A stretch of 33,509 nucleotides of DNA, taken from Eubacteriales bacterium (GTDB taxonomy: Bacteria; Bacillota; Clostridia; Eubacteriales; Anaerofustaceae). The DNA is taken from assembly GCA_024685545.1 (NCBI GenBank), contig JAIKVR010000091.1, positions 1 to 33,509 of the forward strand, written 5' to 3'. Positions within the stretch are counted from its first letter, which is position 1. Each line of letters starts with the position of its first letter. The notes beneath the pieces are model-generated. The model ran no database searches. It was not told the DNA's origin and saw only the letters and a program-made list of their open reading frames with translations. Below are positions 7,251-15,352 of this stretch, one piece after another. The position numbers were made by a program, and so were the translations under genes.

Positions 7251-8281
7251 TGGAACCGCTTATCGGCAAAACAAAAGATGAATATGACGCCATCGTTTCT
7301 TCTTTGGGGGAAGCACCGTACAGGGCCCGCCAGATAGAGAGGAGCGTGAATGCAGGCAGGCTCATTGACGAAATGAGCGAACTCTCCTTAAAGCTGAGGG
7401 AAAAACTGAAGGTAGATTACACGACCTTCGCTCTGGACGAAAAAAGCGTTTTGACCGAAGAGAAAACGGATACCCGTAAATTTCTTCTCAGAACGCAGGA
7501 CTCTGTTCTTATAGAATGCGTGGGGATGGTATATGACGGGAAGCTGTCCGTCTGTGTTTCCACGCAGGCAGGCTGCCCAATGAGATGTGCATTCTGCGAA
7601 TCTGGGAGGAACGGACTGATCCGAAGCCTTACTTCTCCGGAGATCATCTCCCAGGCATATATTGTTTCCAGGAATATGGGGATGCCTGTACATTCCGTAG
7701 TCCTCATGGGCAGCGGCGAACCTCTGCTCAATTACAGAAACGTAAAGGAATTCATCGAATTCATAACAAGGGAAGATACGCTGGGAATAGGAGTGAGGCG
7801 TATCACCCTTTCTACATGCGGGGTCACCTCGGGGATCAAAAGGATGACGGATGACGGCTTAGGAGTGAATCTTTCACTTTCCCTTCATTGCGCTGTTCCT
7901 GAGATCAGGAAGACCATCATGCCTTCCGAGGAGAAGTTCCCGCTCAGTGAAGCTTATAAGGCATGCATGGAGTACCGCAGGGCATCGGGAAGACTTATAA
8001 CGCTGGAGTATTCGGTGATCGACGGAGTAAACGATTCCATGGAATGCGCCAGAGCTCTCGCAGAGCTCATCAAGGGGAGCGATTGTGAAGTGAACATCAT
8101 CGATTACAATCCCACCGAAGGTTACAGAGGTGCCAACAAAGCCAACACTGCGGGGGAGTTCGCAAAAAAGTTGAAAAGGCTTGGGATTAATTATACAATA
8201 AGAAGAAAGCTGGGCAGTTCCGTCGCGGCGGCATGCGGCCAGCTGAAAAGCTCCTATGAAGCTTTTTCGGAGAAGAAATGA
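7250..8281 (+). CDS. rlmN: 23S rRNA/tRNA adenine-C2 methyltransferase RlmN (radical SAM)
   Basis: This 343-aa radical SAM enzyme methylates A2503 of 23S rRNA and A37 of some tRNAs. The iron-sulfur ligands are C109, C113 and C116 (GCPMRCAFC). The methyl-carrying cysteine pair of the family corresponds to C102 (SVCVSTQ) and C329 (AACGQL). The sequence after the cluster reads ESGRNG rather than the common ATGxxG, a modest divergence. I chose the ATG at 7250, which overlaps the rsmB stop (TGATG), over an in-frame TTG three bases earlier. There is no sign of the Cfr pattern. Its downstream end overlaps stp (ATGA). Confidence 0.9.
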   Translation: MEPLIGKTKDEYDAIVSSLGEAPYRARQIERSVNAGRLIDEMSELSLKLREKLKVDYTTFALDEKSVLTEEKTDTRKFLLRTQDSVLIECVGMVYDGKLSVCVSTQAGCPMRCAFCESGRNGLIRSLTSPEIISQAYIVSRNMGMPVHSVVLMGSGEPLLNYRNVKEFIEFITREDTLGIGVRRITLSTCGVTSGIKRMTDDGLGVNLSLSLHCAVPEIRKTIMPSEEKFPLSEAYKACMEYRRASGRLITLEYSVIDGVNDSMECARALAELIKGSDCEVNIIDYNPTEGYRGANKANTAGEFAKKLKRLGINYTIRRKLGSSVAAACGQLKSSYEAFSEKK

Positions 8282-9003
8282 AGAGTGTATCTTTGACTAA
8301 CGTGGGGCTGGTACGTGAAACCAACCAGGACAGCATCATCAATCTTCGCGACAGCAAGGAGGATTATTTCCTAGCCGTAGCAGACGGCATGGGCGGACAC
8401 AAAGCCGGCGATGTCGCCAGCGGAATTGCCGCGAAGGCGCTGACCTTGTTTTTCGAAAACTGCGACAAGTCCGACGTGTTGTCCAACAAGGAAAAGATCA
8501 CCGGTGAGATAAAGCTGATCAACGATGCGATTCTGGCCAAATCCCGTGAAGACGAAAGCTGCGAGGGAATGGGCACCACGCTGACACTGTGCGTGACTGA
8601 CGGCAGTAAAGCTGTATTCTATCAGGTAGGGGACAGCAGGGGCTATATACTCGGCAGAAACGGTTTCAGGCAGGTGACAAAAGACCAGAGCCTTGTGCAG
8701 TTCATGGTCGACACCAAACAGATCACTAACGAGCAGGCCAAGGACCACCCCAGCCGCCATGTCATCCTTTCCGCTCTTGGCACTGAGAAAGAATACGACA
8801 TGGATATTTACGAAGAGGATATCCATGAGGGAGATATCATTCTCCTGTGCAGCGATGGGCTTTGTGATTATGTGCACGATGAGGATATGGAGAGGCTGAT
8901 CACAGAGTCTGCGGATATTAAGACCGCAGCCGCTTCCCTGGTGAATGCGGCGAATGCCGCCGGTGGAGGGGACAATATCTCGGTCATCCTTTTTGAGGCT
9001 TAA
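8278..9003 (+). CDS. stp: PP2C-family Ser/Thr protein phosphatase Stp
   Basis: This 241-aa Mn2+-dependent phosphatase reverses phosphorylation by the PASTA kinase encoded next. The PP2C motifs appear in order: RETNQDS (13-19) with the first metal Asp, VADGMGGH (34-41), GDSRGYIL, CSDGLCDYV and GGGDNISVILF near the C-terminus. It has no membrane segment, so it is cytosolic. The ATG overlaps the rlmN stop (ATGA), and the kinase ATG follows four bases after its TAA. The Stp-PrkC pair controls cell-wall growth, translation and spore or dormancy exit in Bacillota (family knowledge). Confidence 0.94.
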   Translation: MKSVSLTNVGLVRETNQDSIINLRDSKEDYFLAVADGMGGHKAGDVASGIAAKALTLFFENCDKSDVLSNKEKITGEIKLINDAILAKSREDESCEGMGTTLTLCVTDGSKAVFYQVGDSRGYILGRNGFRQVTKDQSLVQFMVDTKQITNEQAKDHPSRHVILSALGTEKEYDMDIYEEDIHEGDIILLCSDGLCDYVHDEDMERLITESADIKTAAASLVNAANAAGGGDNISVILFEA

Positions 9004-9007
9004 GGAT

Positions 9008-10840
9008 ATGTTAGGGAAAACGATAGACGGAAAGTACAAGATAGAAGAACTTCTCGGCTCCGGCGGAATGGCCAAAGTCTATAAGGCCAGGGATATCCGG
9101 TTGGAGCGTATAGTGGCTGTTAAGGTCCTCAAGGAGGAATATGCCGACAACGAGCAGTTTGTCAACAAGTTCATGAAGGAAGCCAAGGCTGACGCCAAAC
9201 TTGCCCATCATAATATTGTTGGGATATATGACGTCGGTGAGGATGACGGGCTGCCTTATATCGTCATGGAATATATCAACGGCCCAACACTCAAGGAATA
9301 CATCACCGAAAAAGGGCAGCTCTCTCCTCATGAGACCATCGATATCATCTACTCCGTAACTCTCGGTATAGCTCAGGCTCATAAAAACGGCATCATACAC
9401 AGAGACATAAAGCCCCAGAACATCCTGCTCACGTCGAACAGGGTGCCGAAGGTGGCTGATTTCGGCATCGCCACAGCTATCACTTCCAGTACGCTGACTG
9501 TCACTGAAGAAGCGTTAGGCAGCGTGCACTATGTCTCACCCGAGCAGGCAAGAGGCGGATTCCTGGATGAGAGGAGCGACCTTTATTCTCTGGGAATAAT
9601 GATGTATGAGATGCTCACAGGCAAGCTTCCGTATGACGGGGACAGCCCCGTTGCAGTTGCCCTGATGCATGTGCAGAACGATGTGCCATCGCCGAAAAAT
9701 CTTGTGCGGCGTATACCTGACGGTGTGGCTCAGATGGTACTGAACCTTACACGGCGCAAGACGCAGAACCGCTACCAGAACGCGAACGATCTGCTGAGTG
9801 ATCTGAAGAAACTCAAGGCCGACATAAATGCGGATATAGCGCCTACTTACGGCAAGAACAAGGTCTCATCAAGGAGAAGGGCCATTGCCGAAAAGAACAG
9901 GCAGCGGCTCAAGAAAGCAATCATCATCACAGCATGCGTCCTACTGTCGGTTTCCCTGATCACGTTGATTGTATATACTGTCAGGGCGAACAGCAGAGTT
10001 TCCGTGCCTATTGTGACGGAGATGACCCAGGAAGAGGCAAGGGCGGCTATTGAGGAAGCAAAGCTGACATATTACGTAATCCAGTTTAAGTCCAGCGGTC
10101 AGGTCGAAGAGGGAAAAATCATCTCACAGACCCCCGAAGGAGGGAGTGTAGTCAAGAAAGGTACTTCTGTGGGTGTCATAGTCTCCAGCGGTCCTCAGGT
10201 AGTCAGAGTACCGGACGTTATAGGACTGTACGAGGCTGAGGCCGTCTCTAAACTGAAAAAGGCAGGATTCTCAGTCAGCGAGATAAAATATGAAAACAAT
10301 ACTGAGTATAAGAACGGGCAGGTATTTGACCAAAGTCCGGTGAAGGATACCCTGGTGGAGGAGGGGACAGAGATTACTCTGTTCGTTTCTCTTGGAAAAG
10401 ATTCCACCACAGTGCCCAATCTTCTGGGTGAGAATCTGGAGGAGGCCAAGAAGCTCCTTACAGCCGCAGGTCTGAAGATCGGAGGGATTGATTACGAGGT
10501 TTCTGCCAAATACGCCAAGGGAGTGATTATAAAGCAGACACCTTCAGCATACAGCGAGGCGGATAAGAACACCAGTGTAGACGTTGTGATATCACTCGGA
10601 AACCTGATCACGAAGTATATTGAGTATGACGTAAAAGGATCGGGGGTCATAGTTGAAATACTGGTTGCCGATGTCCCGGGCGGAAGACCTTTGAATAGGG
10701 AGTATATGAGCTCTGATGAGAATCCCGAGCCTGAGGGCAAACACATAAAACTTGCCGTGACCAGATCTCCAGGGGAATACGAGTACATCATCTACGAGAA
10801 CGACATACCTGAGGAAAGTGGAAGGATCAACTTCCAGTAA
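9008..10840 (+). CDS. prkC: Membrane Ser/Thr protein kinase with three PASTA domains
   Basis: This 610-aa membrane kinase senses muropeptides or lipid II in related organisms. The cytosolic kinase domain (1-270) has the glycine loop GSGGMAKVY, K39, H131-R132-D133 and D151-F152-G153. A juxtamembrane basic stretch leads to one transmembrane helix (about 304-326). Three extracellular PASTA repeats follow (about 330-396, 398-463, 466-532) and then a ~75-residue C-terminal domain (535-610) rich in beta-type sequence. I chose the ATG at 9008, four bases after stp, because it gives the canonical N-terminus MLGKTIDGKYKIEELLG. An in-frame ATG at 8945 would lie inside stp. The stop TAA shares its last base with the rsgA ATG. 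Confidence 0.94.
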   Translation: MLGKTIDGKYKIEELLGSGGMAKVYKARDIRLERIVAVKVLKEEYADNEQFVNKFMKEAKADAKLAHHNIVGIYDVGEDDGLPYIVMEYINGPTLKEYITEKGQLSPHETIDIIYSVTLGIAQAHKNGIIHRDIKPQNILLTSNRVPKVADFGIATAITSSTLTVTEEALGSVHYVSPEQARGGFLDERSDLYSLGIMMYEMLTGKLPYDGDSPVAVALMHVQNDVPSPKNLVRRIPDGVAQMVLNLTRRKTQNRYQNANDLLSDLKKLKADINADIAPTYGKNKVSSRRRAIAEKNRQRLKKAIIITACVLLSVSLITLIVYTVRANSRVSVPIVTEMTQEEARAAIEEAKLTYYVIQFKSSGQVEEGKIISQTPEGGSVVKKGTSVGVIVSSGPQVVRVPDVIGLYEAEAVSKLKKAGFSVSEIKYENNTEYKNGQVFDQSPVKDTLVEEGTEITLFVSLGKDSTTVPNLLGENLEEAKKLLTAAGLKIGGIDYEVSAKYAKGVIIKQTPSAYSEADKNTSVDVVISLGNLITKYIEYDVKGSGVIVEILVADVPGGRPLNREYMSSDENPEPEGKHIKLAVTRSPGEYEYIIYENDIPEESGRINFQ

Positions 10841-11715
10841 TGGGCGAAGGGGTAATCATAAAGGGAATCGGCGGATTTTACTACATCATGACCGAAACGG
10901 GCGAGGAGATCCGCTGCCGCATGAAGGGTTCCTTCCGTACGAAAGACATAAAACCCGCTGTCGGAGACAGAGTAGCATTTTCAGAGGGAAAGCAAGGAGA
11001 CGGCGTGGTGACAGCCATACGCGAACGCGTCAATTACATCACCCGTCCTTCGGCGGCAAACGTTGATTATTCACTCATAGTATTCGCGGTCAAGGATCCC
11101 GACCCGGATTATCTGCTCCTGGACAAGCTTCTCGCTGACAACGTGCTAAAAAACGTACCCTCCGATATATGCATAACCAAGTGTGACCTGGCTGATCCCG
11201 GGGAGGTTGATTATATCAGGGACAATTACCGGGATGCCTGTGAAAAGATATTTACCGTCGCTTCACTTGATGGGGAAGGGATAGAAGAAATAAAAGAATT
11301 CCTGAGAGGCAAAACCACGCTGCTGCGCGGTGTGTCAGGTGCGGGCAAATCGTCACTGATAAACGCGCTCACTGGAGATGAGCTCCAGCAGACCGGTGAG
11401 ATATCGCGGAAGACCAGACGTGGCAAAAATACCACCAGGGCAAGCGTTCTGATTCCTTTGGAACGTGATACCTTCATACTGGATACTCCGGGATTTTCCG
11501 AATTTACCTTAAAAGACATCGAATATGATTTCTTATGGAAATACTATCCTGAATTTTACGAGCACTCGGATTGCCGCTATTTGAACTGCGTACATATAAA
11601 CGAGCCTGGGTGCGAGGTGAAAGAGGCCGTAGCTTCAGGCGAGATAAGTGCTCTCAGATACGGGAACTACAAGACGATATACGAAGAAATGAAAAAAGCG
11701 CCGAAGGAATACTGA
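10840..11715 (+). CDS. rsgA: Ribosome small-subunit-dependent GTPase RsgA
   Basis: This 291-aa circularly permuted GTPase assists late 30S maturation. An N-terminal OB fold (about 1-68) precedes G4 TKCD (113-116), G1 GVSGAGKS (164-171) and G3 DTPG (215-218), the permuted order that defines the family. A C-terminal zinc finger has C245, C250, H252 and C258. The ATG overlaps the prkC stop by one base. Neighbouring prkC/stp is the classic Bacillota arrangement, and RsgA is a phosphorylation target of the kinase in several species. The usual rpe and thiamine pyrophosphokinase genes do not follow here. Confidence 0.95.
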   Translation: MGEGVIIKGIGGFYYIMTETGEEIRCRMKGSFRTKDIKPAVGDRVAFSEGKQGDGVVTAIRERVNYITRPSAANVDYSLIVFAVKDPDPDYLLLDKLLADNVLKNVPSDICITKCDLADPGEVDYIRDNYRDACEKIFTVASLDGEGIEEIKEFLRGKTTLLRGVSGAGKSSLINALTGDELQQTGEISRKTRRGKNTTRASVLIPLERDTFILDTPGFSEFTLKDIEYDFLWKYYPEFYEHSDCRYLNCVHINEPGCEVKEAVASGEISALRYGNYKTIYEEMKKAPKEY

Positions 11716-11716
11716 A

Positions 11717-12163
11717 ATGACAGAGGATAAGAACAAGACGCCCGAACCCGTTGCGGAAGTGAACGGAAGTCAGGGGGCGGACATGGGGGAAACCCTGGCA
11801 GGCCAGGCGGAATTGCCGGAAACATCCCCCTTGCCGGAAAGCCTTCCGGAAGACGTGGATAAAAAAGAGGAATCTCCGAAGTCTGCGAAACGATCCTCAA
11901 AAAATACCAACCGTTCTTTAAGAGGGGACTTCCTGCTCTCGATCATCCCGGAATATGCCGACGGATTTCAGAAAGAATTCCCTCAGGGATGCCGTGTCCT
12001 TGGTACGAAGGACGGCAGGATCACTGTTATTTTGAATACTTCCCTAGGTGAAGTGATCAAATGGGCTATCGCCAACGCAGATAAAGGGGAGATACTAAAG
12101 CCTGATTCCGTACGCGCGGAGGTTAAGGAATATTTCGATGAGGCTTCCTGGCGCTACAGATAG
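11717..12163 (+). CDS. Small protein with disordered N-terminus and WCX-like C-terminal domain
   Basis: This 148-aa protein of unknown function starts one base after rsgA. Residues 1-65 are acidic, Pro/Glu/Lys-rich and probably disordered. Residues 70-148 form a compact domain ending LGEVIKWAIANADKGEILKP DSVRAEVKEYFDEASWRYR (read with a break). The spacing of hydrophobic residues, the W-I/A-x-x-(G)-LxP element and the final charged helix resemble the WCX tail of WYL-domain regulators. That similarity is my own reading and no helix-turn-helix or WYL core is present. It is the last gene of the rpoZ-rsgA operon, followed by a terminator. Confidence 0.7.
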   Translation: MTEDKNKTPEPVAEVNGSQGADMGETLAGQAELPETSPLPESLPEDVDKKEESPKSAKRSSKNTNRSLRGDFLLSIIPEYADGFQKEFPQGCRVLGTKDGRITVILNTSLGEVIKWAIANADKGEILKPDSVRAEVKEYFDEASWRYR

Positions 12164-12165
12164 GA

Positions 12166-12239
12166 AACCGTAATTCGGTTATATTGAATCAGCATTGATT
12201 CTTCTGACCCGGTCTTATAACAGATCGGGTCTTTCTTTG
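12166..12239 (+). terminator. Operon-end region with three consecutive hairpins, the last a terminator
   Basis: Three small hairpins follow one another: AACCG/CGGTT (12166-12180), GAATCA/TGATTC (12186-12201) and GACCCGGTC/GATCGGGTC (12206-12231, one G-T wobble). The third is followed by TTTCTTT and is the Rho-independent terminator of the rpoZ-rsgA operon. The first two lack T-runs and may protect the 3' end. Confidence 0.8.
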
Positions 12240-12411
12240 TCCCGGAACCTGATGATGGCTGATTTACCGCTGCAGAAGGTATCACCATTTAAGGAAAGTG
12301 CGGGGAATTCGCCAAAGACTATGTACAGGGCCTTATTTGTAATAAACTGAATGTATGAACGTCATAAATCAAGCGGCGTCAATTCATATGTAAGCATGAA
12401 AGGAACAAACT

Positions 12412-13944
12412 ATGATCTACATTGCCAAGACCGAATCCGGTCTCGTACGCGGCCTTACAGCCGGTGACACATTTATTACCGTATTCAAGGGGATCCCCTT
12501 CGCGGCACCCGCTACCGGCAAAAACCGTTGGAGAGTGCCTCAGCCCGCTGAAAAATGGGACGGTATCAAAGACTGTTTCGAGTTCGGCCCTGCTGCCTAC
12601 CAGACGGTAAAGACCGGAGAAGGATTTTACGATAAGGAGTGGCACAACAACCCTGAATGGGTGATGAGCGAAGACTGCCTCCAGCTGAATATCTGGACTC
12701 CCGCAAAGGATCCAGGTGAAAAACTGCCGGTCATGGTTTGGATTTACGGCGGCGGCCTGCAGGAAGGCTATCCAGGAGAGATGGAATTCGACGGAGAGAG
12801 GATTGCCAAGAGGGGTGTGGTCCTTGTATCGGTCAACTACCGCGTAAACGTTTTCGGCTGGCTGGCGCATCCCGAGATTACTGCTGAATGCGGAGGAAAG
12901 GACTGCACTAATTTCGGTCTTTTCGACCAGAAGGCCGGCATCGAGTGGGTTTACAGGAATATCGCTGCTTTCGGAGGAGATCCCGAGAATATCACGATTT
13001 TCGGACAATCCGCCGGAGGAAGGAGCGTTATGAGCCAGGTCGTGTCTCCGAAAAACAATGACGGTCATATTAAACGCGCCATCTCACAAAGCAGCACCCC
13101 GCTGAACTTCGGTTTTGGCCACGGCAACGATTACCCCACGCTCCACGAAGCGGAAGAAATGGGAAAGAGGTTTTTTGAATTCATAGGGGCGAAAAATCTC
13201 GAGGAAGCGAGAAGCATGCCTGCCGAATTCATACGGGATAAAGGCGCGGAATTCAGTCAAAAAAGAATGGGCAGCTGGCAGTTCACGGTAGACGACAGCT
13301 TCCTTCCCGGGGAACCCGTAACTTTGCTCTGTGAAGGGAAATATATAGACATCCCGATGATGTGCGGATCAACGACCGGTGAATTTTTCGATCTGATTAA
13401 CGCCAAGGATATGGCCGGTCTTGAAAAGACCGCCCGTGCCCTTTACGGAGAATACGCCGATGAGTTCCTGAAGGTCATAGAATTCGACAAGAATGATTTC
13501 GAGCGCTCAATGGCTCTCTGCAAGGTAAACGGAAGCGCCTTCTCCGCCAGACTCTTCGCCATGCGTTCCGCCGATCTCGGACGCACTACATATCTGTATC
13601 AGTTCGATCCCGAAATCCCCGGAGAGGATCATCCCGGAGTATTCCACTCTTCAGATCTCTGGTTCGTTTTCGAGACTCTCGGCAAGTGCTGGAGACCGTT
13701 CAAGGGCAAGCACTATGATCTAGCCCGCCTCGTCTGCAATTACTGGACCAATTTTGCCAAGACCGGAGACCCCAACGGGAAAGATACTGACGGCAAAGCC
13801 ATGCCTGTCTGGATACCGTTCACGGATGACAGCAGTCACCTTATGGTCTTCGAGGATACTGCTCACATGGGCGATGAAAAGGATATGAGCCCATCCGTAA
13901 GTGAAATGTATCGTCTGGCTGCAGATAAGATGTGGAGAAAATGA
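12412..13944 (+). CDS. Type-B carboxylesterase (para-nitrobenzyl esterase family)
   Basis: This 510-aa alpha/beta-hydrolase is cytosolic, as no signal peptide is present. Oxyanion-hole glycines occur at 113-115 (YGGG) and SEDCLQLNIWTP at about 86-97. The nucleophile elbow is GQSAGG with Ser200 (most members have GESAGG), and Glu324 and His412 (GVFHSSDLWF) complete the triad. AKTGDPNG near 440-450 is also diagnostic. The natural substrate is unknown; the family hydrolyses a wide range of carboxylic esters. The ATG at 12412 has an AAAGGAA Shine-Dalgarno site (12399-12405). It is a single-gene unit with terminators on both sides, and the upstream 200 bases show no convincing -35/-10 pair. Confidence 0.92.
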   Translation: MIYIAKTESGLVRGLTAGDTFITVFKGIPFAAPATGKNRWRVPQPAEKWDGIKDCFEFGPAAYQTVKTGEGFYDKEWHNNPEWVMSEDCLQLNIWTPAKDPGEKLPVMVWIYGGGLQEGYPGEMEFDGERIAKRGVVLVSVNYRVNVFGWLAHPEITAECGGKDCTNFGLFDQKAGIEWVYRNIAAFGGDPENITIFGQSAGGRSVMSQVVSPKNNDGHIKRAISQSSTPLNFGFGHGNDYPTLHEAEEMGKRFFEFIGAKNLEEARSMPAEFIRDKGAEFSQKRMGSWQFTVDDSFLPGEPVTLLCEGKYIDIPMMCGSTTGEFFDLINAKDMAGLEKTARALYGEYADEFLKVIEFDKNDFERSMALCKVNGSAFSARLFAMRSADLGRTTYLYQFDPEIPGEDHPGVFHSSDLWFVFETLGKCWRPFKGKHYDLARLVCNYWTNFAKTGDPNGKDTDGKAMPVWIPFTDDSSHLMVFEDTAHMGDEKDMSPSVSEMYRLAADKMWRK

Positions 13945-13972
13945 TACATTCATTCTGATGAAATATGTGCGG

Positions 13973-14001
13973 CGCCTCGACGAAAGTCGGGGCGTTTTTT
14001 T
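13973..14001 (+). terminator. Rho-independent terminator after the carboxylesterase gene
   Basis: CGCCTCGAC (13973-13981) pairs with GTCGGGGCG (13986-13994) around a stable GAAA tetraloop. Seven T follow. Confidence 0.95.
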
Positions 14002-14080
14002 CTATAGCATTGTCTGCGGCGGTTTCTAGGCTTGCTGTTTGCTGAACTATATTAATCTGAATGCATTGCATGAAACAATG

Positions 14081-14089
14081 TGCTATAAT
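14081..14089 (+). promoter_or_regulatory. Extended -10 promoter of the URO-D-family gene
   Basis: TGCTATAAT is an extended -10 element (hexamer at 14084-14089), 39 bases before the chosen ATG. No good -35 is visible at the usual distance. Confidence 0.6.
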
Positions 14090-14128
14090 AAATCAGACAT
14101 CACAAATCAAATTCAAAGGGAGAATAAG

Positions 14129-15199
14129 ATGGCAGAAGAAAAAGAATACATATGGAAACAGAAAGAGCGGACATTTCCCTGGATGATCCAGCAGGCGAAG
14201 CCCCCTCTGGAAAAAGCTGACCGTCCTATATCAGTCGTGGAGAACTACTCCAGAGCCGTTACGGGAAACCATCCGAAATGGATGCCCGCATACAGCTGGG
14301 AATCCAACACGATTTGGCCGGACGTTGTTGAGGAGCATCCAGTACCCGAGGTAGACGGATTAGACTACTGGGGAGTTTACTGGGTAATGGTGGAGATCGC
14401 CGGTGGAATGATCACCAAACCCGGAACCCGCACATTCTCGTCCATCGAGAATTGGCGCAAGGAGGTCAAATGGCCTGATACCGAACTGTTTGACAAGATC
14501 GACTGGAAATATGACGGCGAAAAAATCGCTTCTCGTATGGATCCGGAAAGAGCTCACATCTATGAATGCGTAGAAGGGATCTTTGAGCGCCTGCATGAGA
14601 TGATCCCGTTTGTGGATACTCTGCTCGCTTTCGTGGAAGAACCGGAAGAAACGAAGGCATTCTTTGAGAGGATGGCAGATTACAAGATCAACTGCTGCCA
14701 GAGGATCTTTGATAATTACGGGAGAGTAGACGGCGTGCTCTATCACGATGACTGGGGAAATGCGAAATCGGGATTCTTCTCCAATGAAATGTTCCGTGAA
14801 TTCCTCTTCGAGCCCACCAAGCGCCTCATGGACTTCATAAAGGGACAGGGCAAGTTCATCGAACTGCACTCCTGCGGAAAGAACATGCAGTATGTGCCTA
14901 TGATGATCGAGATGGGCATCGATATGTGGACACCTCAGGAAAACCTGAACCCGCCTGATGAGCTCTTCGAAAAATTCAACGACCGCATTTCCTTCGCTTT
15001 TGCGGTTAACGGTCTCGATAAACCTGAGATGACAGAGAACGATGTCCGCAAAGTCGTACGCGATTTTGTTGACAAATACGGCAAGAACGGCCGAGTCCTT
15101 GCCAGCCTGCGCACCCCGTTCAATGCACCTGAAAGAGCCGTATGGGCAAGGGATGAGCTATTCAACTATTCGCTGGAATACTACGACAAAAAGTGGTAA
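14129..15199 (+). CDS. Uroporphyrinogen decarboxylase (URO-D) family protein, methyltransferase-like
   Basis: This 356-aa TIM-barrel protein belongs to the URO-D superfamily, which in anaerobes includes cobalamin:CoM methyltransferases and corrinoid O-demethylase components as well as true heme enzymes. Visible marks are LYHDDWGNAKSGFFS (204-218) and FIELHSCGKN (243-252), whose H247 and C249 match the zinc ligands of MtaA-type methyltransferases. The third ligand, a Cys near the C-terminus, is not seen: the segment reads VLASLRTPFNAPERA. No heme genes or corrinoid protein lie nearby, so methyl transfer is only an inference. The ATG at 14129 is chosen for its AGGGAGA Shine-Dalgarno site; an ATG 30 codons earlier would precede the promoter. 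Confidence 0.82.
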   Translation: MAEEKEYIWKQKERTFPWMIQQAKPPLEKADRPISVVENYSRAVTGNHPKWMPAYSWESNTIWPDVVEEHPVPEVDGLDYWGVYWVMVEIAGGMITKPGTRTFSSIENWRKEVKWPDTELFDKIDWKYDGEKIASRMDPERAHIYECVEGIFERLHEMIPFVDTLLAFVEEPEETKAFFERMADYKINCCQRIFDNYGRVDGVLYHDDWGNAKSGFFSNEMFREFLFEPTKRLMDFIKGQGKFIELHSCGKNMQYVPMMIEMGIDMWTPQENLNPPDELFEKFNDRISFAFAVNGLDKPEMTENDVRKVVRDFVDKYGKNGRVLASLRTPFNAPERAVWARDELFNYSLEYYDKKW

Positions 15200-15209
15200 A
15201 AATCCGTAT

Positions 15210-15233
15210 ACGCCGCCTCAAAGCGGCGTTTTT
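15210..15233 (+). terminator. Rho-independent terminator after the URO-D-family gene
   Basis: ACGCCGC (15210-15216) pairs with GCGGCGT (15223-15229) around CTCAAA. A T-run follows. Confidence 0.92.
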
Positions 15234-15278
15234 GTTTGCTTATGATTCGCGAAGTCTCTGTCTGGAGAGCCCTTCTTT

Positions 15279-15307
15279 TTGACAAGTGTACCTGAGAAGG
15301 ATATAAT
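15279..15307 (+). promoter_or_regulatory. Perfect consensus promoter of the radical SAM gene
   Basis: TTGACA (15279-15284), exactly 17 bases, then TATAAT (15302-15307): a full-consensus housekeeping-sigma promoter, 46 bases before the ATG. It implies strong basal transcription. Confidence 0.9.
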
Positions 15308-15352
15308 CTCACTGTCCGAGCGTGAGACTGCAGCAACGAAGGAGGAGAATGG

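Noticed and set aside
7250..8281. Cfr-type antibiotic-resistance methyltransferase
   Set aside because: Operon context, the GCPMRCAFC motif and the AACGQL tail fit RlmN, the housekeeping enzyme.
8945..9007. Earlier start for the PASTA kinase
   Set aside because: It would lie inside stp and add 21 residues before the canonical MLGKTIDGKYKIEELLG. The ATG at 9008 fits the spacing.
12379..13068. Long open frame on the minus strand inside the carboxylesterase gene
   Set aside because: It mirrors the codon structure of the real gene, has no ribosome-binding site and no recognisable domain. The same applies to the minus-strand frames under priA (2042-2578) and stp (8371-9075).
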